A DNA stretch of 64,000 bases from Terriglobia bacterium (GCA_009838515.1 VXRL01000004.1:72863-136862), one strand, 5' to 3'; shown: positions 18,254-27,025, numbered from the stretch's first letter. Made by a program: numbers and translations. The notes: generated from the letters alone by a model not told the origin.

Positions 18254-18457
18254 GTTCTGCTCCCGCTTCCTCGACAGCATGGTGTGAACCACGCTGAACC
18301 TGCCCATACCTCAGCAATGCAACCACAAGTGTGGGCAGTCTCCAAGCCCGTCCAGATATGGGAGCCAAGCATACAAGCTGGTAGAGCGCGTTGGACTTCC
18401 GCCTCTCCAAGTCCGATATCTTGAGTCTAGCGCCACGGCGTCGTGATCAGATTTCGG

Positions 18458-18886
18458 TCAACTTGTAGTCAGCGATGCATGCCCTTCTTGGGCTTCGTCC
18501 AATTCAGAGAATTGCGTTATAGGCCGTGAAGGCGTCCTCCTCAATCCGGGCGTTCCGACCTCCAGCCAGTTCCCGTTCTCCCCTGTGGCTTCATCCCATT
18601 CGTTCTGTTGGAGGGGCGGTTCAGCCTCTGGTCCCAAGAAACCGGCGACTTGGTCTGCCACGTCTTGAGAGGGTGCCGGGGCAGAGGCATGGCACAGGTA
18701 ATCCTGCTCGCAGGCAGAATAGAACCAACGAGCAACATCGGGCCAAGCCCGCTGAACTTCAGACAAGGCGCCAAGGATGTCTTCGGGGCCGGTCTTCCTA
18801 AATACGAATACGTGTGTGAGATGTGCCGAGTGTGTGCTGTAGTGCGAATTCGCGACTAGCCGAAAGCGCTCTCTAGGGGCGCGCAT
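18458..18886 (-). CDS. Hypothetical protein upstream of the restriction-modification gene
   Basis: An open frame of 142 codons on the same strand as, and about 200 bases before, the type ISP-like gene. The middle reads like a real protein (THVFVFRKTGPEDILGALSEVQRAWPDVARWFYSACEQDYLCHA), but the ends are low in structure and no family is recognised. No strong ribosome site is seen. It could be an accessory gene of the defence enzyme or a chance frame. Confidence 0.35.
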   Translation of the reverse strand: MRAPRERFRLVANSHYSTHSAHLTHVFVFRKTGPEDILGALSEVQRAWPDVARWFYSACEQDYLCHASAPAPSQDVADQVAGFLGPEAEPPLQQNEWDEATGENGNWLEVGTPGLRRTPSRPITQFSELDEAQEGHASLTTS

Positions 18887-19009
18887 GCCAGCGATTCACT
18901 TCATTCGACAGAAGAGATCGGAGCAGCTACACAGACTATGACTGTACGGTCGACTATACCGTCGCGAGACTCCTGCAACTCAGGTTCGTGCTGGTAAGCT
19001 GTTGGCGTG

Positions 19010-19975
19010 ATGAAGAAGATTCTATTGACGGCAATCCTGCTCTCGCTCGCCTGCGCCTATGGCCAGCCGACCGTGACCAAGGCGGACGTGGACGGCTGGA
19101 TGGAATCGCTTTCCAACTGGGGGCGCTGGGGTGACGATGACCAGCGCGGGGCCGTCAACCTGATCACGGCCGAGACACGCTTGGCCGCCGCCAAGCTTGT
19201 CACACAGGGCGTTTCTGTGTCGCTGGCGCGCGATGTCGAGAAGGACAGCGCGGTCGACAACCCGCGCCCGTTCTTGCACAAGATGCTGAACGTCGGCCTG
19301 AATAATCCGGGCCAGTTCGTTTCCGACAATTTCCAGGTCAGCTATCACGGCTACGCGCACACGCACATGGACTCGCTCTGCCACATGGCCTTTAACGGCA
19401 AGATGTACAACGGCTTCCCGCAGGCCGAGGTCGTAGCCGAGGGTGCCCCGAAGCTGGCCGTGACGAACTTCAAGGAGGGCATCTTCGCGCGGGCCGTGCT
19501 GATGGACATTCCGCGCCTGAAAGGCGTGGACTGGCTGGAGCCGGGCACGCCGATCTACCCGGCGGACTTGGATGCGTGGGAGCAGCAGTCCGGAGCGAAG
19601 GTGCAGAGCGGGGACATCGTGCTGATTCGCACAGGGCGCTGGGCGCTGAGGGACGCTGAAGGACCGTGGGATGTTTCGAAGAAGTCGGCCGGCTTGCACG
19701 CCTCGAGCGCGCAGTGGCTCAAGGACCGGGACGCGGCGATTCTCGGCAGCGATGCCGCCAGCGACGTGGCTCCGTCGCTGGTAGACGGCGTCAACCAGCC
19801 GATCCATCAGTTGGTCATCATCGCCATGGGCATGCCGATTTTCGACAACCTAGATCTCGAGGCCGTCGCCGCGGAGGCGGCTCGGCAGAACCGCTGGGAG
19901 TTCCTCGTAACCGCCGCGCCGATGGCGGTGGGAGGCGGCACGGGAAGTCCCTTCAATCCGATCGCGACATTCTGA
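19010..19975 (+). CDS. Cyclase family protein (metal-dependent hydrolase, kynurenine-formamidase-like)
   Basis: A 321-aa exported member of the cyclase family (COG1878). A signal peptide (KKILLTAILLSLACAYG) is followed by the fold. The metal-binding HxGTHxDxPxH motif appears as HGYAHTHMDSLCH around residue 115-127, and further family signatures are DIVLIRTGRW and the closing GGTGSPFNPIA. Related enzymes hydrolyse amide or lactone bonds, for example N-formylkynurenine, with Zn or Mn. Here the signal peptide places it in the periplasm, so the substrate is probably an imported or external compound. ATG 19010 is preferred over GTG 19007. It stands alone between the restriction-modification region and the HigBA operon. 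Confidence 0.85.
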   Translation: MKKILLTAILLSLACAYGQPTVTKADVDGWMESLSNWGRWGDDDQRGAVNLITAETRLAAAKLVTQGVSVSLARDVEKDSAVDNPRPFLHKMLNVGLNNPGQFVSDNFQVSYHGYAHTHMDSLCHMAFNGKMYNGFPQAEVVAEGAPKLAVTNFKEGIFARAVLMDIPRLKGVDWLEPGTPIYPADLDAWEQQSGAKVQSGDIVLIRTGRWALRDAEGPWDVSKKSAGLHASSAQWLKDRDAAILGSDAASDVAPSLVDGVNQPIHQLVIIAMGMPIFDNLDLEAVAAEAARQNRWEFLVTAAPMAVGGGTGSPFNPIATF

Positions 19976-20244
19976 ACGCCCTCGATCGCATAACGAGGGT
20001 GTCGATGCTGCATAGGCTAAATGGGTATGTGCGATTGACTTGACAACCAAACGGAAGATACCGGGGGATGTTTGCGTCACTCGGCAAGGGTTCGGCCTGA
20101 ATCGGGGACCTCGTGACGACAGCCGAGTCCGACGCGTGCATCCAGAGGTGCCGTCGATATGGATTCAGCAGTAGCCCTAGCCGTGTCTGAGCGGTGCTAG
20201 TTGCGATAGTCCCGTAATCGGTGGTGGGCTCTCCTCTCAGGGAT

Positions 20245-20544
20245 CTAGGGAGTCTCGGTTTCAGTTGATTGGGCCGCTCGAAGTTCACCGCGCTCATTCC
20301 GCAGTCGGGCCTGTGCTTCGTCATAGGCGGCTTGTAGACGCAGCCAGAGCTTCTGGCTGGACCAACCTGCAGCTTCCAGTTGTGACGCCAGCTTGGGCGA
20401 GATACCCTCATGGCCGTCTAGGACACGGCTTAGGGTGTCCGCCGGCACCCCAATCCACGCCGCGGCTTCAGGTACAGACATCCCGTCAACCATCCAGCCC
20501 TCGCGGATGTGCATGCCAGGGTGCGGTGGGTTGCGCATAGCCAT
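20245..20544 (-). CDS. higA: HigA-type antitoxin
   Basis: A 99-aa protein with the HigA signature MRNPPHPGMHIREGW at its start, followed by an XRE-type helix-turn-helix (SVPEAAAWIGVPADTLSRVLDGHEGISPKLASQL) and a helical C-terminus. It would neutralise the HigB ribonuclease encoded 15 nt upstream and repress the operon. It is the last gene of a three-gene operon (HTH protein, HigB, HigA) transcribed leftwards from the promoter near 21320. The C-terminal tail (about 30 residues, AYDEAQARLRNERGELRAAQ) is longer than in many HigA proteins. Confidence 0.9.
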   Translation of the reverse strand: MAMRNPPHPGMHIREGWMVDGMSVPEAAAWIGVPADTLSRVLDGHEGISPKLASQLEAAGWSSQKLWLRLQAAYDEAQARLRNERGELRAAQSTETETP

Positions 20545-20559
20545 GACAAACGTTCCATC

Positions 20560-20838
20560 TTAATGGTAATCCTCTAAGTCTACCTCCCAGATTTCGCTGT
20601 TCTCGATACGGAAGACGATGCGCCAGTTGCCAGACACTCGCATGCTCCAGTAGTTCGGACGGCCTTTGAGCGGATGCAGGCGGTAACGTGGCGCAGCCAA
20701 GTCGGCAAGCGTGGCGGCTTGATCCAACAACGCGAGAATTGTCCTGACTCGCCTGCGGAATGGCGGCTTGATCCGCGCATCCTCATCGCGTTCGTACAAG
20801 CGCTTTAAGCCGCCGTGTTTGAATGAGCGAACGGTCAT
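20560..20838 (-). CDS. higB: HigB-type ribosome-dependent mRNA interferase toxin
   Basis: A 92-aa RelE-superfamily toxin. It has the HigB pattern of an N-terminal SFKHGGLKRLYER, a basic helix with RRRVRTILALLDQA, then LHPLKGRPNYWSMRVSGNWRIVFRIENSEIWEVDLEDYH, where the W-R-I-V-F strand and the terminal DYH are characteristic. Proteins of this family cut mRNA in the translating ribosome and arrest growth. The ATG overlaps the stop of the upstream HTH gene by 4 nt (20835-20838), and the antitoxin gene follows after 15 nt, so toxin precedes antitoxin as in classical higBA. No key residue looks lost, so the module is probably active. Confidence 0.92.
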   Translation of the reverse strand: MTVRSFKHGGLKRLYERDEDARIKPPFRRRVRTILALLDQAATLADLAAPRYRLHPLKGRPNYWSMRVSGNWRIVFRIENSEIWEVDLEDYH

Positions 20839-21251
20839 GATTCGTCTTTCGCAGCCCTGCTAGCTAGGATCTCGGCAATCTGCTCTAAGGAGACGGCCAG
20901 GGGTGTGAGACTTATGGGCCAGACGACTCTTCCGGAGTCGGTTCTGCGCGGCTCTAGGCGCTTGAGCAGCCCCTTTTCCTCAAGCCTCCGCAAGCATCGT
21001 TCCACAGTCCGCCGGTGCACTCCCATTTGTGCGGCGATTCGGGCCGGTCTCGGAAACGGATCCCGATCGTGTCTCCACCAGCAGCGATTGATATGGAGAA
21101 GCACGACAAGGTCTGTGGAGGACAGGTTTAGGGCGCGTTGTCGGGTAAGCAGCAAGTTCGGGATAGCCTGAAATCCGGCATAGTCGAGCGCTCTGCCCCA
21201 CTTCTTCCGCAGGACGTAATTTTTGGCTTCCTGAGTGCTGGATGCTTCCAT
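20835..21251 (-). CDS. Helix-turn-helix (HTH_36-like) protein at the head of the higBA operon
   Basis: A protein of about 138 aa with a winged-helix domain related to plasmid replication initiators and HTH_36 proteins. The N-terminal KNYVLRKKWGRALDYAGFQAIPNLLL and LSSTDLVVLLHINRCWWRHDRDPFPRPARIAAQMGVHRRTVERCLRRLEEKGLLKRL form the recognisable core, with the recognition helix at GVHRRTVERCLRRLE. The C-terminal part (LTPLAVSLEQIAEILASR) is helical. ATG 21251 or 21272 is the likely start; ATG 21293 lies inside the 26-bp palindrome and is unlikely. The gene overlaps higB by 4 nt and is therefore part of the toxin-antitoxin transcript, probably as its DNA-binding regulator. Confidence 0.75.
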   Translation of the reverse strand: MEASSTQEAKNYVLRKKWGRALDYAGFQAIPNLLLTRQRALNLSSTDLVVLLHINRCWWRHDRDPFPRPARIAAQMGVHRRTVERCLRRLEEKGLLKRLEPRRTDSGRVVWPISLTPLAVSLEQIAEILASRAAKDES

Positions 21252-21280
21252 AGCGCTGATAGTAGCACGCATTGTGGGCA

Positions 21281-21306
21281 CTGGTGCCGGCATATGCCGG
21301 CACCAG
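21281..21306. promoter_or_regulatory. 26-bp perfect palindrome, likely operator of the HTH-higBA operon
   Basis: CTGGTGCCGGCAT is followed by its exact reverse complement, giving a 26-bp perfect inverted repeat with no spacer. It lies between a TATAAT box (21321-21326) and the first gene, just downstream of the predicted transcription start near 21313. It is the obvious binding site for the HTH protein or for HigA. Confidence 0.7.
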
Positions 21307-21320
21307 TAGATAATAGATAT

Positions 21321-21326
21321 ATTATA
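21321..21326 (-). promoter_or_regulatory. -10 box of the HTH-higBA promoter
   Basis: On the minus strand this is a perfect TATAAT within an AT-rich stretch (21307-21330). No good -35 box sits 17 nt upstream (AGAAAT at 21344-21349), so the promoter may depend on an activator or an extended element. Confidence 0.45.
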
Positions 21327-21349
21327 ACGGCACTGATGTCGCTATTTCT

Positions 21350-21648
21350 CTAATTCCCATCTTCAAAGGAATTCGGCTGCTCCACCTATCGGTGAGTTAG
21401 GACCGCTTAGTCGATCTGCGGGATATAGGGTAGAGCGTCTCAAGTCTGCACACCGCAGATCCCTTAATTTCCTACAATTCGGCGCTCTCTATTCCCAGAG
21501 GACATCGATACACACGCTACCGGCGGGGTAGCCCACAGTGATAGTCCTGCTCGGCCAACCTGCAGTTGCCCTTGTGCCGGAACGTGCGAAGCACAGGCGC
21601 AGGCACGCACACAGACGATTGGGTGCGGCAACACCGTAAGCTAGAGGG
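21350..21648. other. Intergenic stretch without a recognisable gene
   Basis: About 300 bases between the divergent higBA promoter and the PQQ-type propeller gene. No tRNA, repeat or convincing short gene was seen. The promoter of the propeller gene must lie here, but I cannot point to a clear one. Confidence 0.4.
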
Positions 21649-22776
21649 GTGCTGCACCGATTTCTGTTGGCCCTTGGCGGGTTCTGGGCAGTTTGGCTCG
21701 CGAGCATCGCTCTCGCAACGCCGCTGTCGCTGGCGTCCGACTGGCCACTGTTCCTCGGCAATAGCGCGCGCAATGCGATCGCGGAGTCGGCCTACGATCC
21801 ACCGCTGGAGGTCGAGTGGGTCTACGACGCCCCGGGCGGCGTCGACTCCACCGCGATCATCGTCGACGGCACCGTCTACTTCGGCGAGATGGACGGGCGC
21901 TTCCATTCCGTGGACCTAAAAAGCGGCAAAGCCAACTGGGTCTACCAGGCGAACCTCGGCGTGCCCGCCTCTGGCTGCGTGGCACGGGGCATGGTCTTTT
22001 TCGGGGACGAGGAAGGCTATTTTCACGCGGTTAGCGTGGAAACGGGGGAATCGGTCTGGGTCTACCAGACGTTCGCCGAGATCCTTTCCTCTCCGCACTG
22101 CAGCGACGAAGCCGTGCTAGTGGCCTCCTATGACACCCACCTGTATGCGTTTGAACCGCAGACCGGCGAGATGCTTTGGAAATACCAGACGGAGGATCGG
22201 GTCAATTCGAGTCCGGCCGTGGTGGATGGCAAGACCTTCATCACCGGTTGCGACGGCAAGTTCCGCATCATCGATATCCAGACCGGCGAAGAGGACGCAT
22301 GGGTCGACATGCAGGACTACGTCGCGGCCACTCCTGCGGTTGTGGGCGGGTCGGCCTATGTGGGCACGTTCGGCTATCAGGTGCTGAAGATCGACTGGGA
22401 CGGAAGGCGGATCGCGTGGCGCTACGACCACCCCGACACGGATTACGAGTTCTTCGCGTCCCCGGTGGTCAGTGACGGCTTGGTGGTGATCGGCGGCCGG
22501 GACAAGCGCGTTCATGCGATCGACGAGGAGACCGGCGAGCTGCGCTGGGATTTCGAGACACGCTCGCGGGTGGACTCCTCGCCCTTGCTCGCCGGCACTG
22601 TGATCTGGGTGGGTTCGATGGACGGCCACCTGTACGCGCTTGGGCACCAAGACGGGAAGCTGCTGTGGAAGTTCGCGATCGGAGGTCGAATCGTCGCCTC
22701 TCCGGCGATCGCCGACGGACGCTTGGTGCTCGGCTCTCGCAGCGGCGAGGTGTATTGCTTCAAGCGGGCCGACTAG
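21649..22776 (+). CDS. Secreted PQQ-type beta-propeller protein (PQQ_2 repeats)
   Basis: A 375-aa exported protein starting at GTG 21649, with an N-terminal hydrophobic signal (LLALGGFWAVWLASIALA). It consists of PQQ_2-type propeller blades, seen as repeats of the form TGE/K..W.Y/F: LKSGKANWVYQA, ETGESVWVYQT, QTGEMLWKYQT, ETGELRWDFET and QDGKLLWKFAI. Each alternates with strands such as VDGTVYFGEMDGRFHSVD and SGTVIWVGSMDGHLYAL. It has no haem motif and is too short for a PQQ dehydrogenase, so it is more like BamB or a non-enzymatic propeller. It lies 38 nt before a sulfatase gene on the same strand and is likely co-transcribed with it. Confidence 0.85.
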   Translation: MLHRFLLALGGFWAVWLASIALATPLSLASDWPLFLGNSARNAIAESAYDPPLEVEWVYDAPGGVDSTAIIVDGTVYFGEMDGRFHSVDLKSGKANWVYQANLGVPASGCVARGMVFFGDEEGYFHAVSVETGESVWVYQTFAEILSSPHCSDEAVLVASYDTHLYAFEPQTGEMLWKYQTEDRVNSSPAVVDGKTFITGCDGKFRIIDIQTGEEDAWVDMQDYVAATPAVVGGSAYVGTFGYQVLKIDWDGRRIAWRYDHPDTDYEFFASPVVSDGLVVIGGRDKRVHAIDEETGELRWDFETRSRVDSSPLLAGTVIWVGSMDGHLYALGHQDGKLLWKFAIGGRIVASPAIADGRLVLGSRSGEVYCFKRAD

Positions 22777-22814
22777 GGTTCGGCGGCGCAGGACCGCTGC
22801 TATAGTGGGCTGCC

Positions 22815-24215
22815 GTGGACAGGCGAGTTGTCATCCGTACGCTGGCGGCGGCCTCGACCGGGCCGTTCTTCGCGTTTTCCAAGACAAGCCGCGCGAACCT
22901 CCTGTTCTTGTGTTCGGACCAACATCAGGCAGCTGCCTCCGGCTGCTACGGGCACGAGCAGGCCCAGACGCCGCATATCGATGAGATTGCAGCAGAGGGC
23001 GTCCGCTTCGAGCGGGCCTTTTGCCAGTCTCCGGTTTGCGTTCCGTCGCGCGGCTCCATCATCACCGGGAACTATGCCAGTCGGCACGGCGCAAAGATCT
23101 TGCAGGATGCGCTCTCGTCGGACGCTCGAACCGTGGCCCACCTCTTCGGAGACCACGGATACTCCACGGCGGCGGTCGGCAAGATGCACTTTGTTGACGA
23201 GAGCCGCAAGCACGGGTTCGCGCACCGGGTCAACGCGGCTTCGCATCAGGCACGCCTCACGAAGCAGGAAGTCGAGGCGTTTCGGGCCGACCAGGGTGCA
23301 GGGGGAGCCACGACCGGACGGCCGTCGGCAATGCCCGAACGGCTCTTCAGGGACACGTTCTATGCGGAGGAAGCGGTGCGGTTCCTGCGCGAGCACAAGG
23401 ACCGGCCCTTCTGCCTGTGGGCCTCGTTCTTCATGCCGCACACGCCGCTCGTGCCCCAGCGCAAGTACTGGGACCGTTACGAGGACACTCACATCGAACT
23501 GCCCGAGCGAGCGCCGAACGCGCTGGAGACAGGCTTCCACGGACACTTGGTGCGGGCCAAGGAGCGAGGCTGGTACCAGCAGACTGACGAGGAATTGCGC
23601 GATGCGATTCGCGGCTACTATGGCAACGTCTCGCAGATGGATGCCAACGTGGGACGGGTCTTTGACACGCTGCGCGAGCTCGGCCTAGACAAGAACACAG
23701 TGGTGGTCTACACCTCGGATCACGGCGAGATGGCCGGCGCTCACCGCATGTGGACCAAGCACAACATGTACGAGCAGTCGGTGCGAGTACCGCTGATCGT
23801 TCGCACCCCCGACCACTTGGGTGCTGGCACGGCGAGGGAGCACATCGTCGAGCAGGTTGACCTGCTGCCGACTTTGGCGGAGCTGTGCGGCTTGGACGTC
23901 CCCGCGGGCATTGACGGGCGCTCGTTCGCGGCATCGGTCCGCGGCGAGCGGCACGCAGGGCGCGAGTTCGCCTACTCGGAATACTACTTCTGCCGCAGGG
24001 TGTTCACGGCGGATGACCGCTTTGTGGGCAAGCCGCCGATCGTCATGGTCCGCACTGACCGCTGGAAGCTCAATTACCTCAGCTGGGAGCGCAGCGAGTT
24101 ATTCGATCTCGAGAACGATCCGGGGGAGTTTCGCAACGTGATTGACGATTCCGGCAATGGGGGCATCGTGAAGGAGTTAACCAAGATCGCTGAATCGACG
24201 AGTCGGCCTGCGTGA
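22815..24215 (+). CDS. Sulfatase (type I, formylglycine-dependent)
   Basis: A 466-aa sulfatase of the alkaline phosphatase superfamily. GTG 22815 gives a leader with an N-terminal RR motif and hydrophobic stretch (DRRVVIRTLAAASTGPFFAF). The metal-site aspartate is in LLFLCSDQHQ, and the modification site CVPSR has its cysteine at residue 75, to be converted to formylglycine. Further family elements are YTSDHGEMAGAHRMW with the metal-binding D-H pair, and a C-terminal substrate-specificity domain with YSEYYFCRRVF. It hydrolyses sulfate esters, probably of glycans, in the periplasm. It follows the propeller gene by 38 nt. A maturation enzyme is not in the window. Confidence 0.9.
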   Translation: MDRRVVIRTLAAASTGPFFAFSKTSRANLLFLCSDQHQAAASGCYGHEQAQTPHIDEIAAEGVRFERAFCQSPVCVPSRGSIITGNYASRHGAKILQDALSSDARTVAHLFGDHGYSTAAVGKMHFVDESRKHGFAHRVNAASHQARLTKQEVEAFRADQGAGGATTGRPSAMPERLFRDTFYAEEAVRFLREHKDRPFCLWASFFMPHTPLVPQRKYWDRYEDTHIELPERAPNALETGFHGHLVRAKERGWYQQTDEELRDAIRGYYGNVSQMDANVGRVFDTLRELGLDKNTVVVYTSDHGEMAGAHRMWTKHNMYEQSVRVPLIVRTPDHLGAGTAREHIVEQVDLLPTLAELCGLDVPAGIDGRSFAASVRGERHAGREFAYSEYYFCRRVFTADDRFVGKPPIVMVRTDRWKLNYLSWERSELFDLENDPGEFRNVIDDSGNGGIVKELTKIAESTSRPA

Positions 24216-24354
24216 AACGACCGCATCACGGGTCTGTACCGATCCTCGAGAAGAGCTAGAGGCCCATCCCCATCTGCACATGGTCCTTCCCCCTCGAATA
24301 GTCGTGGCGCCCCAGCACGCGACAGCTCCTTGGGATCGGATGCATCCGGCCATA

Positions 24355-25545
24355 TCACGTCGCCGCGCTTCCATAGGTCGGCGGGAAGTCCCGGATGCGC
24401 GAGACGGCCCCTTCCAAGGAGACGGCCTCGATCTCCCTCGATAGCGGAAAGCTCTCACGACCAGCATGCACGACAAGTCGCAGCGTCGGCTTGAGGTCAT
24501 CGCAGGCACTGAAGAAGCCCCTCGAGACTTTGGGAGCTCGACTGCGTTTGATCTCGATCGCCACGAGCGTGCCCGCTCCGAGGTCCACCACGAGATCCAC
24601 CTCCGCCCCGCCGGAAGTGCGGTAGTAGCCGAAGCGAGCGTGCCTTGGCAATGTGCCGATTATGGTCTCAATGACGAATCCTTCCCAGCTGCCTCCGACA
24701 ACGGGATGCCCCAGCAAGTCGTTGAGTGATCCGATCCCTAGCAATGCGTGGCAGATTCCGCTGTCGCGCAGGTAGGTCTTGGGAGCGCGAACGAGACGCT
24801 TGCCCAGATTGCTTGTCCACGGCTGAAGCCGGCGGACGAGCAAGAGATCAACCATGAAGTCGAGATAGCGGCTGATCGTCACGCTCCTCAGGCCCAGCCC
24901 TCTTCCGAGCGCCGAGGCATTGAAGACCTGTCCCTGGCTATGGGCGAGCATCGTCCAGAAGCGCCGCAATGTCTCGGCAGGGGCGCGAGGGCCGAGTTGC
25001 GGCATGTAGCGTTCCAGATAGGTACGGATGAGGTCGAGCCTCCACTCAAGGCTCCGTGCGTCGCTGTCCGCGAGGAAGCTCTCCGGGAAGCCCCCCCGAT
25101 GCCATAGCTCGTGCAGGGCTCCGTGCGGGACTTCTCTGAGGTCGAACGGCCGCAGTTCGCAATACGCGACACGACCAGCAAGCGTCTCACTCGATTGGCG
25201 CAGCAGATCGATGCTCGCGGACCCGAGGAAAAGGAACTGCGCCGACCGGTTTCCAGCGCGTATGCGAGCGTCGATGACTCCGCGAAGGGGAGCAAACAGG
25301 TTCGGAGCAAGCTGCACTTCGTCAAAGATCAACAGATTCGCTTTGTTCAGGTCGCAGAACCACTCGATGTCGGCGATCTTCGCCAAGTCACCCGGCCGTT
25401 CGAGATCCAAGTAGACGCTCTTTCGCTCGCTCGCGATCTCCAAGGCCAAGGTTGTCTTGCCAACCTGGCGAGGACCCATTAGGACGACGGCTGGGTTGTA
25501 CCGCAACATCGACAACAACTCCGGTTGCAGGACTCGGCGAATCAT
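24355..25545 (-). CDS. AAA-type ATPase with DUF4143 domain
   Basis: A 396-aa ATPase of the widespread AAA_14/DUF4143 family. Walker A is GPRQVGKTTLA near residue 24-34 and Walker B LLIFDEVQ near residue 70-77, followed by the sensor region FLFLGSASIDLL. The DUF4143 domain covers the C-terminal half, where AEVDLVVDLGAGTLVAIEIKRS resembles a PD-(D/E)xK-like fold. The biological role of this family is not established; it is enriched in accessory and host-associated genomes. I choose ATG 25545 because upstream codons cover the promoter at 25563-25590. It is convergent with the sulfatase gene and unlinked to its neighbours. Confidence 0.85.
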   Translation of the reverse strand: MIRRVLQPELLSMLRYNPAVVLMGPRQVGKTTLALEIASERKSVYLDLERPGDLAKIADIEWFCDLNKANLLIFDEVQLAPNLFAPLRGVIDARIRAGNRSAQFLFLGSASIDLLRQSSETLAGRVAYCELRPFDLREVPHGALHELWHRGGFPESFLADSDARSLEWRLDLIRTYLERYMPQLGPRAPAETLRRFWTMLAHSQGQVFNASALGRGLGLRSVTISRYLDFMVDLLLVRRLQPWTSNLGKRLVRAPKTYLRDSGICHALLGIGSLNDLLGHPVVGGSWEGFVIETIIGTLPRHARFGYYRTSGGAEVDLVVDLGAGTLVAIEIKRSRAPKVSRGFFSACDDLKPTLRLVVHAGRESFPLSREIEAVSLEGAVSRIRDFPPTYGSAAT

Positions 25546-25551
25546 CCATGT

Positions 25552-25590
25552 AAATTTAACACAAAATATTAAATTTGCAATGTATATCAA
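25552..25590 (-). promoter_or_regulatory. Promoter with inverted-repeat operator for the DUF4143 ATPase gene
   Basis: On the minus strand TTGATA (25585-25590), a 16-nt spacer and TATTTT (25563-25568) form a promoter. Perfect 8-bp arms AAATTTAA (25552-25559) and TTAAATTT (25569-25576) flank the -10 box with a 9-nt gap. The tract is almost pure A and T inside GC-rich DNA. It looks like a repressor site placed over the -10 element. Confidence 0.5.
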
Positions 25591-25773
25591 CCCATCGCGA
25601 CGCCTTCCGATCAGTCCCTGCAGCCGTGCCCCCTTGGAAGCACGAAGGCCGCTCCCGCAGGCCGCGTGCTCAGCGAGAGGCTCGGGACTGTGGATACCAG
25701 ATCCAATTTCAGGCGTCTGCTCGCAAAGCCGGCGGCCGCGCTGAACGGTCCCGGCATCGCCGCCGGCGTCCAG

Positions 25774-26973
25774 TCACTGCCCTCGGATCCAGTCCGCGTC
25801 GAAACTCGCCACGGTCAAGTATTTCACGTGCGTTCCGCGATCAGTGGGCGTGCCGTCTTCGTACACGAGGTAGATCGTCCCATTGGGGCCGGCAGCTAGG
25901 TCGCTGTAGCCGCTCACGTCCGGCTCGATGACCCGCTCGTGCGGCCAAGTGGCACCCTCGTCCTCGCTCAATCGCACCGTCAGGTTGTGGCGCTTCCAGT
26001 TGCCAGCGGGATTCTCCGGATCGCGGGGCTCCTTGCTGTCTGGGTTCGCGAATACGAGCGAGTCGCCCACGCGCAGCAGGCTCGCCATGCAGATCGGTTC
26101 GAACAGGGCCTCGTCAAACCGCAGCGGGGACCATCCCGTACCACCGTCCGGGCTCACGGTCACAGCGCGTCGGTGATTCGGAGACTCGTGGCGGATGTTC
26201 AGCATGACGCTGCCGTCGGAGAGCTCGACGGCCAGAGTCTCGGAAGGGTTCTTGAGGTCGGGGTGGCGTACAACCACGTCGCCCCGCTCCCAGGTAGCGC
26301 CGCCGTCGTCGCTGTAGATCGTAGAGACGATCGATGGTCGGTGTGCATGCCCGGCGGTGCCGTCTGAGAGCCATACCGGTACGATCAATCGGCCGTTGCT
26401 GTGGCGGATGCCGTGCCCGGGCCCGGTCGCGATGACCTTCCAGTCGTACTCATCCCTGAAGCGTTCGAAAGTCTCCGTGATGTCCACTGGCTCCGAGAAC
26501 GTCTCGCCATCGTCTGCGCTGCGCATGTAGTAGGCGCGCTTGTACGCACTGCAGAACAGGAAGTGGACGACGTTCTCTTCCGCGTCGACGATCGGCACGA
26601 TGTTGTTGTACGTCGTGACGCCCGGCTCGGCCAGACCCTGTGCCAGAGCTGCCTCGTTCTGTTCCGGTTCGCCCTCCAGCGCCACGATCTTGCGAGGCTC
26701 GTCCCAAGTGTTCCCGCCATCCTTGCTGCGGACCATCAGAATGTCCTGCAGCCCCCAGTCGCCTCGCTCGCTGGCGCGGGCTTCGGTCACGACCATGACT
26801 GTTCCAGCCGGCGAGACTACGATGGCGGGCACCCGGTAGTGCGCATAGCCTCCCTTTTCGGCTTCGAAGATATGAACCGACGTCGCCACCGGCGTCGCCT
26901 CCTCCGGCTCGGGACCGGCCGTACAGGCCGCCAGCAAGAACAAGATAGAAATAGCGGGGAGGGCGTTTCGCAC
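25774..26973 (-). CDS. Sialidase/BNR-repeat lipoprotein (exo-alpha-sialidase-like)
   Basis: A 399-aa lipoprotein with leader AISILFLLAAC (lipobox LAAC). It folds as a sialidase-type six-bladed propeller: an N-terminal YRVPAIVVSPAGTVMVVTEAR carries the FRIP-like arginine, and four Asp-box motifs are visible (SKDGGNTW, SADDGETF, SDDGGATW, SEDEGATW). HSNGRLIVPVWLSD and an NIRHESPNHRRAV strand provide further arginines expected for the triad. The family cleaves terminal sialic acids or related sugars; some members act on other glycans. It stands alone and is transcribed away from the GH29-like gene starting at 27026, with which it may share a regulatory region. Confidence 0.85.
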   Translation of the reverse strand: MRNALPAISILFLLAACTAGPEPEEATPVATSVHIFEAEKGGYAHYRVPAIVVSPAGTVMVVTEARASERGDWGLQDILMVRSKDGGNTWDEPRKIVALEGEPEQNEAALAQGLAEPGVTTYNNIVPIVDAEENVVHFLFCSAYKRAYYMRSADDGETFSEPVDITETFERFRDEYDWKVIATGPGHGIRHSNGRLIVPVWLSDGTAGHAHRPSIVSTIYSDDGGATWERGDVVVRHPDLKNPSETLAVELSDGSVMLNIRHESPNHRRAVTVSPDGGTGWSPLRFDEALFEPICMASLLRVGDSLVFANPDSKEPRDPENPAGNWKRHNLTVRLSEDEGATWPHERVIEPDVSGYSDLAAGPNGTIYLVYEDGTPTDRGTHVKYLTVASFDADWIRGQ

Positions 26974-27025
26974 GCTGCAAGTCTACCAACCCGCTTCGAC
27001 AGGCTGCGACGATACAATCCAACCC

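Noticed and set aside
20835-21293. Start of the HTH gene at ATG 21293
   Set aside because: This ATG lies in the middle of the 26-bp palindrome and would add residues with no family counterpart.
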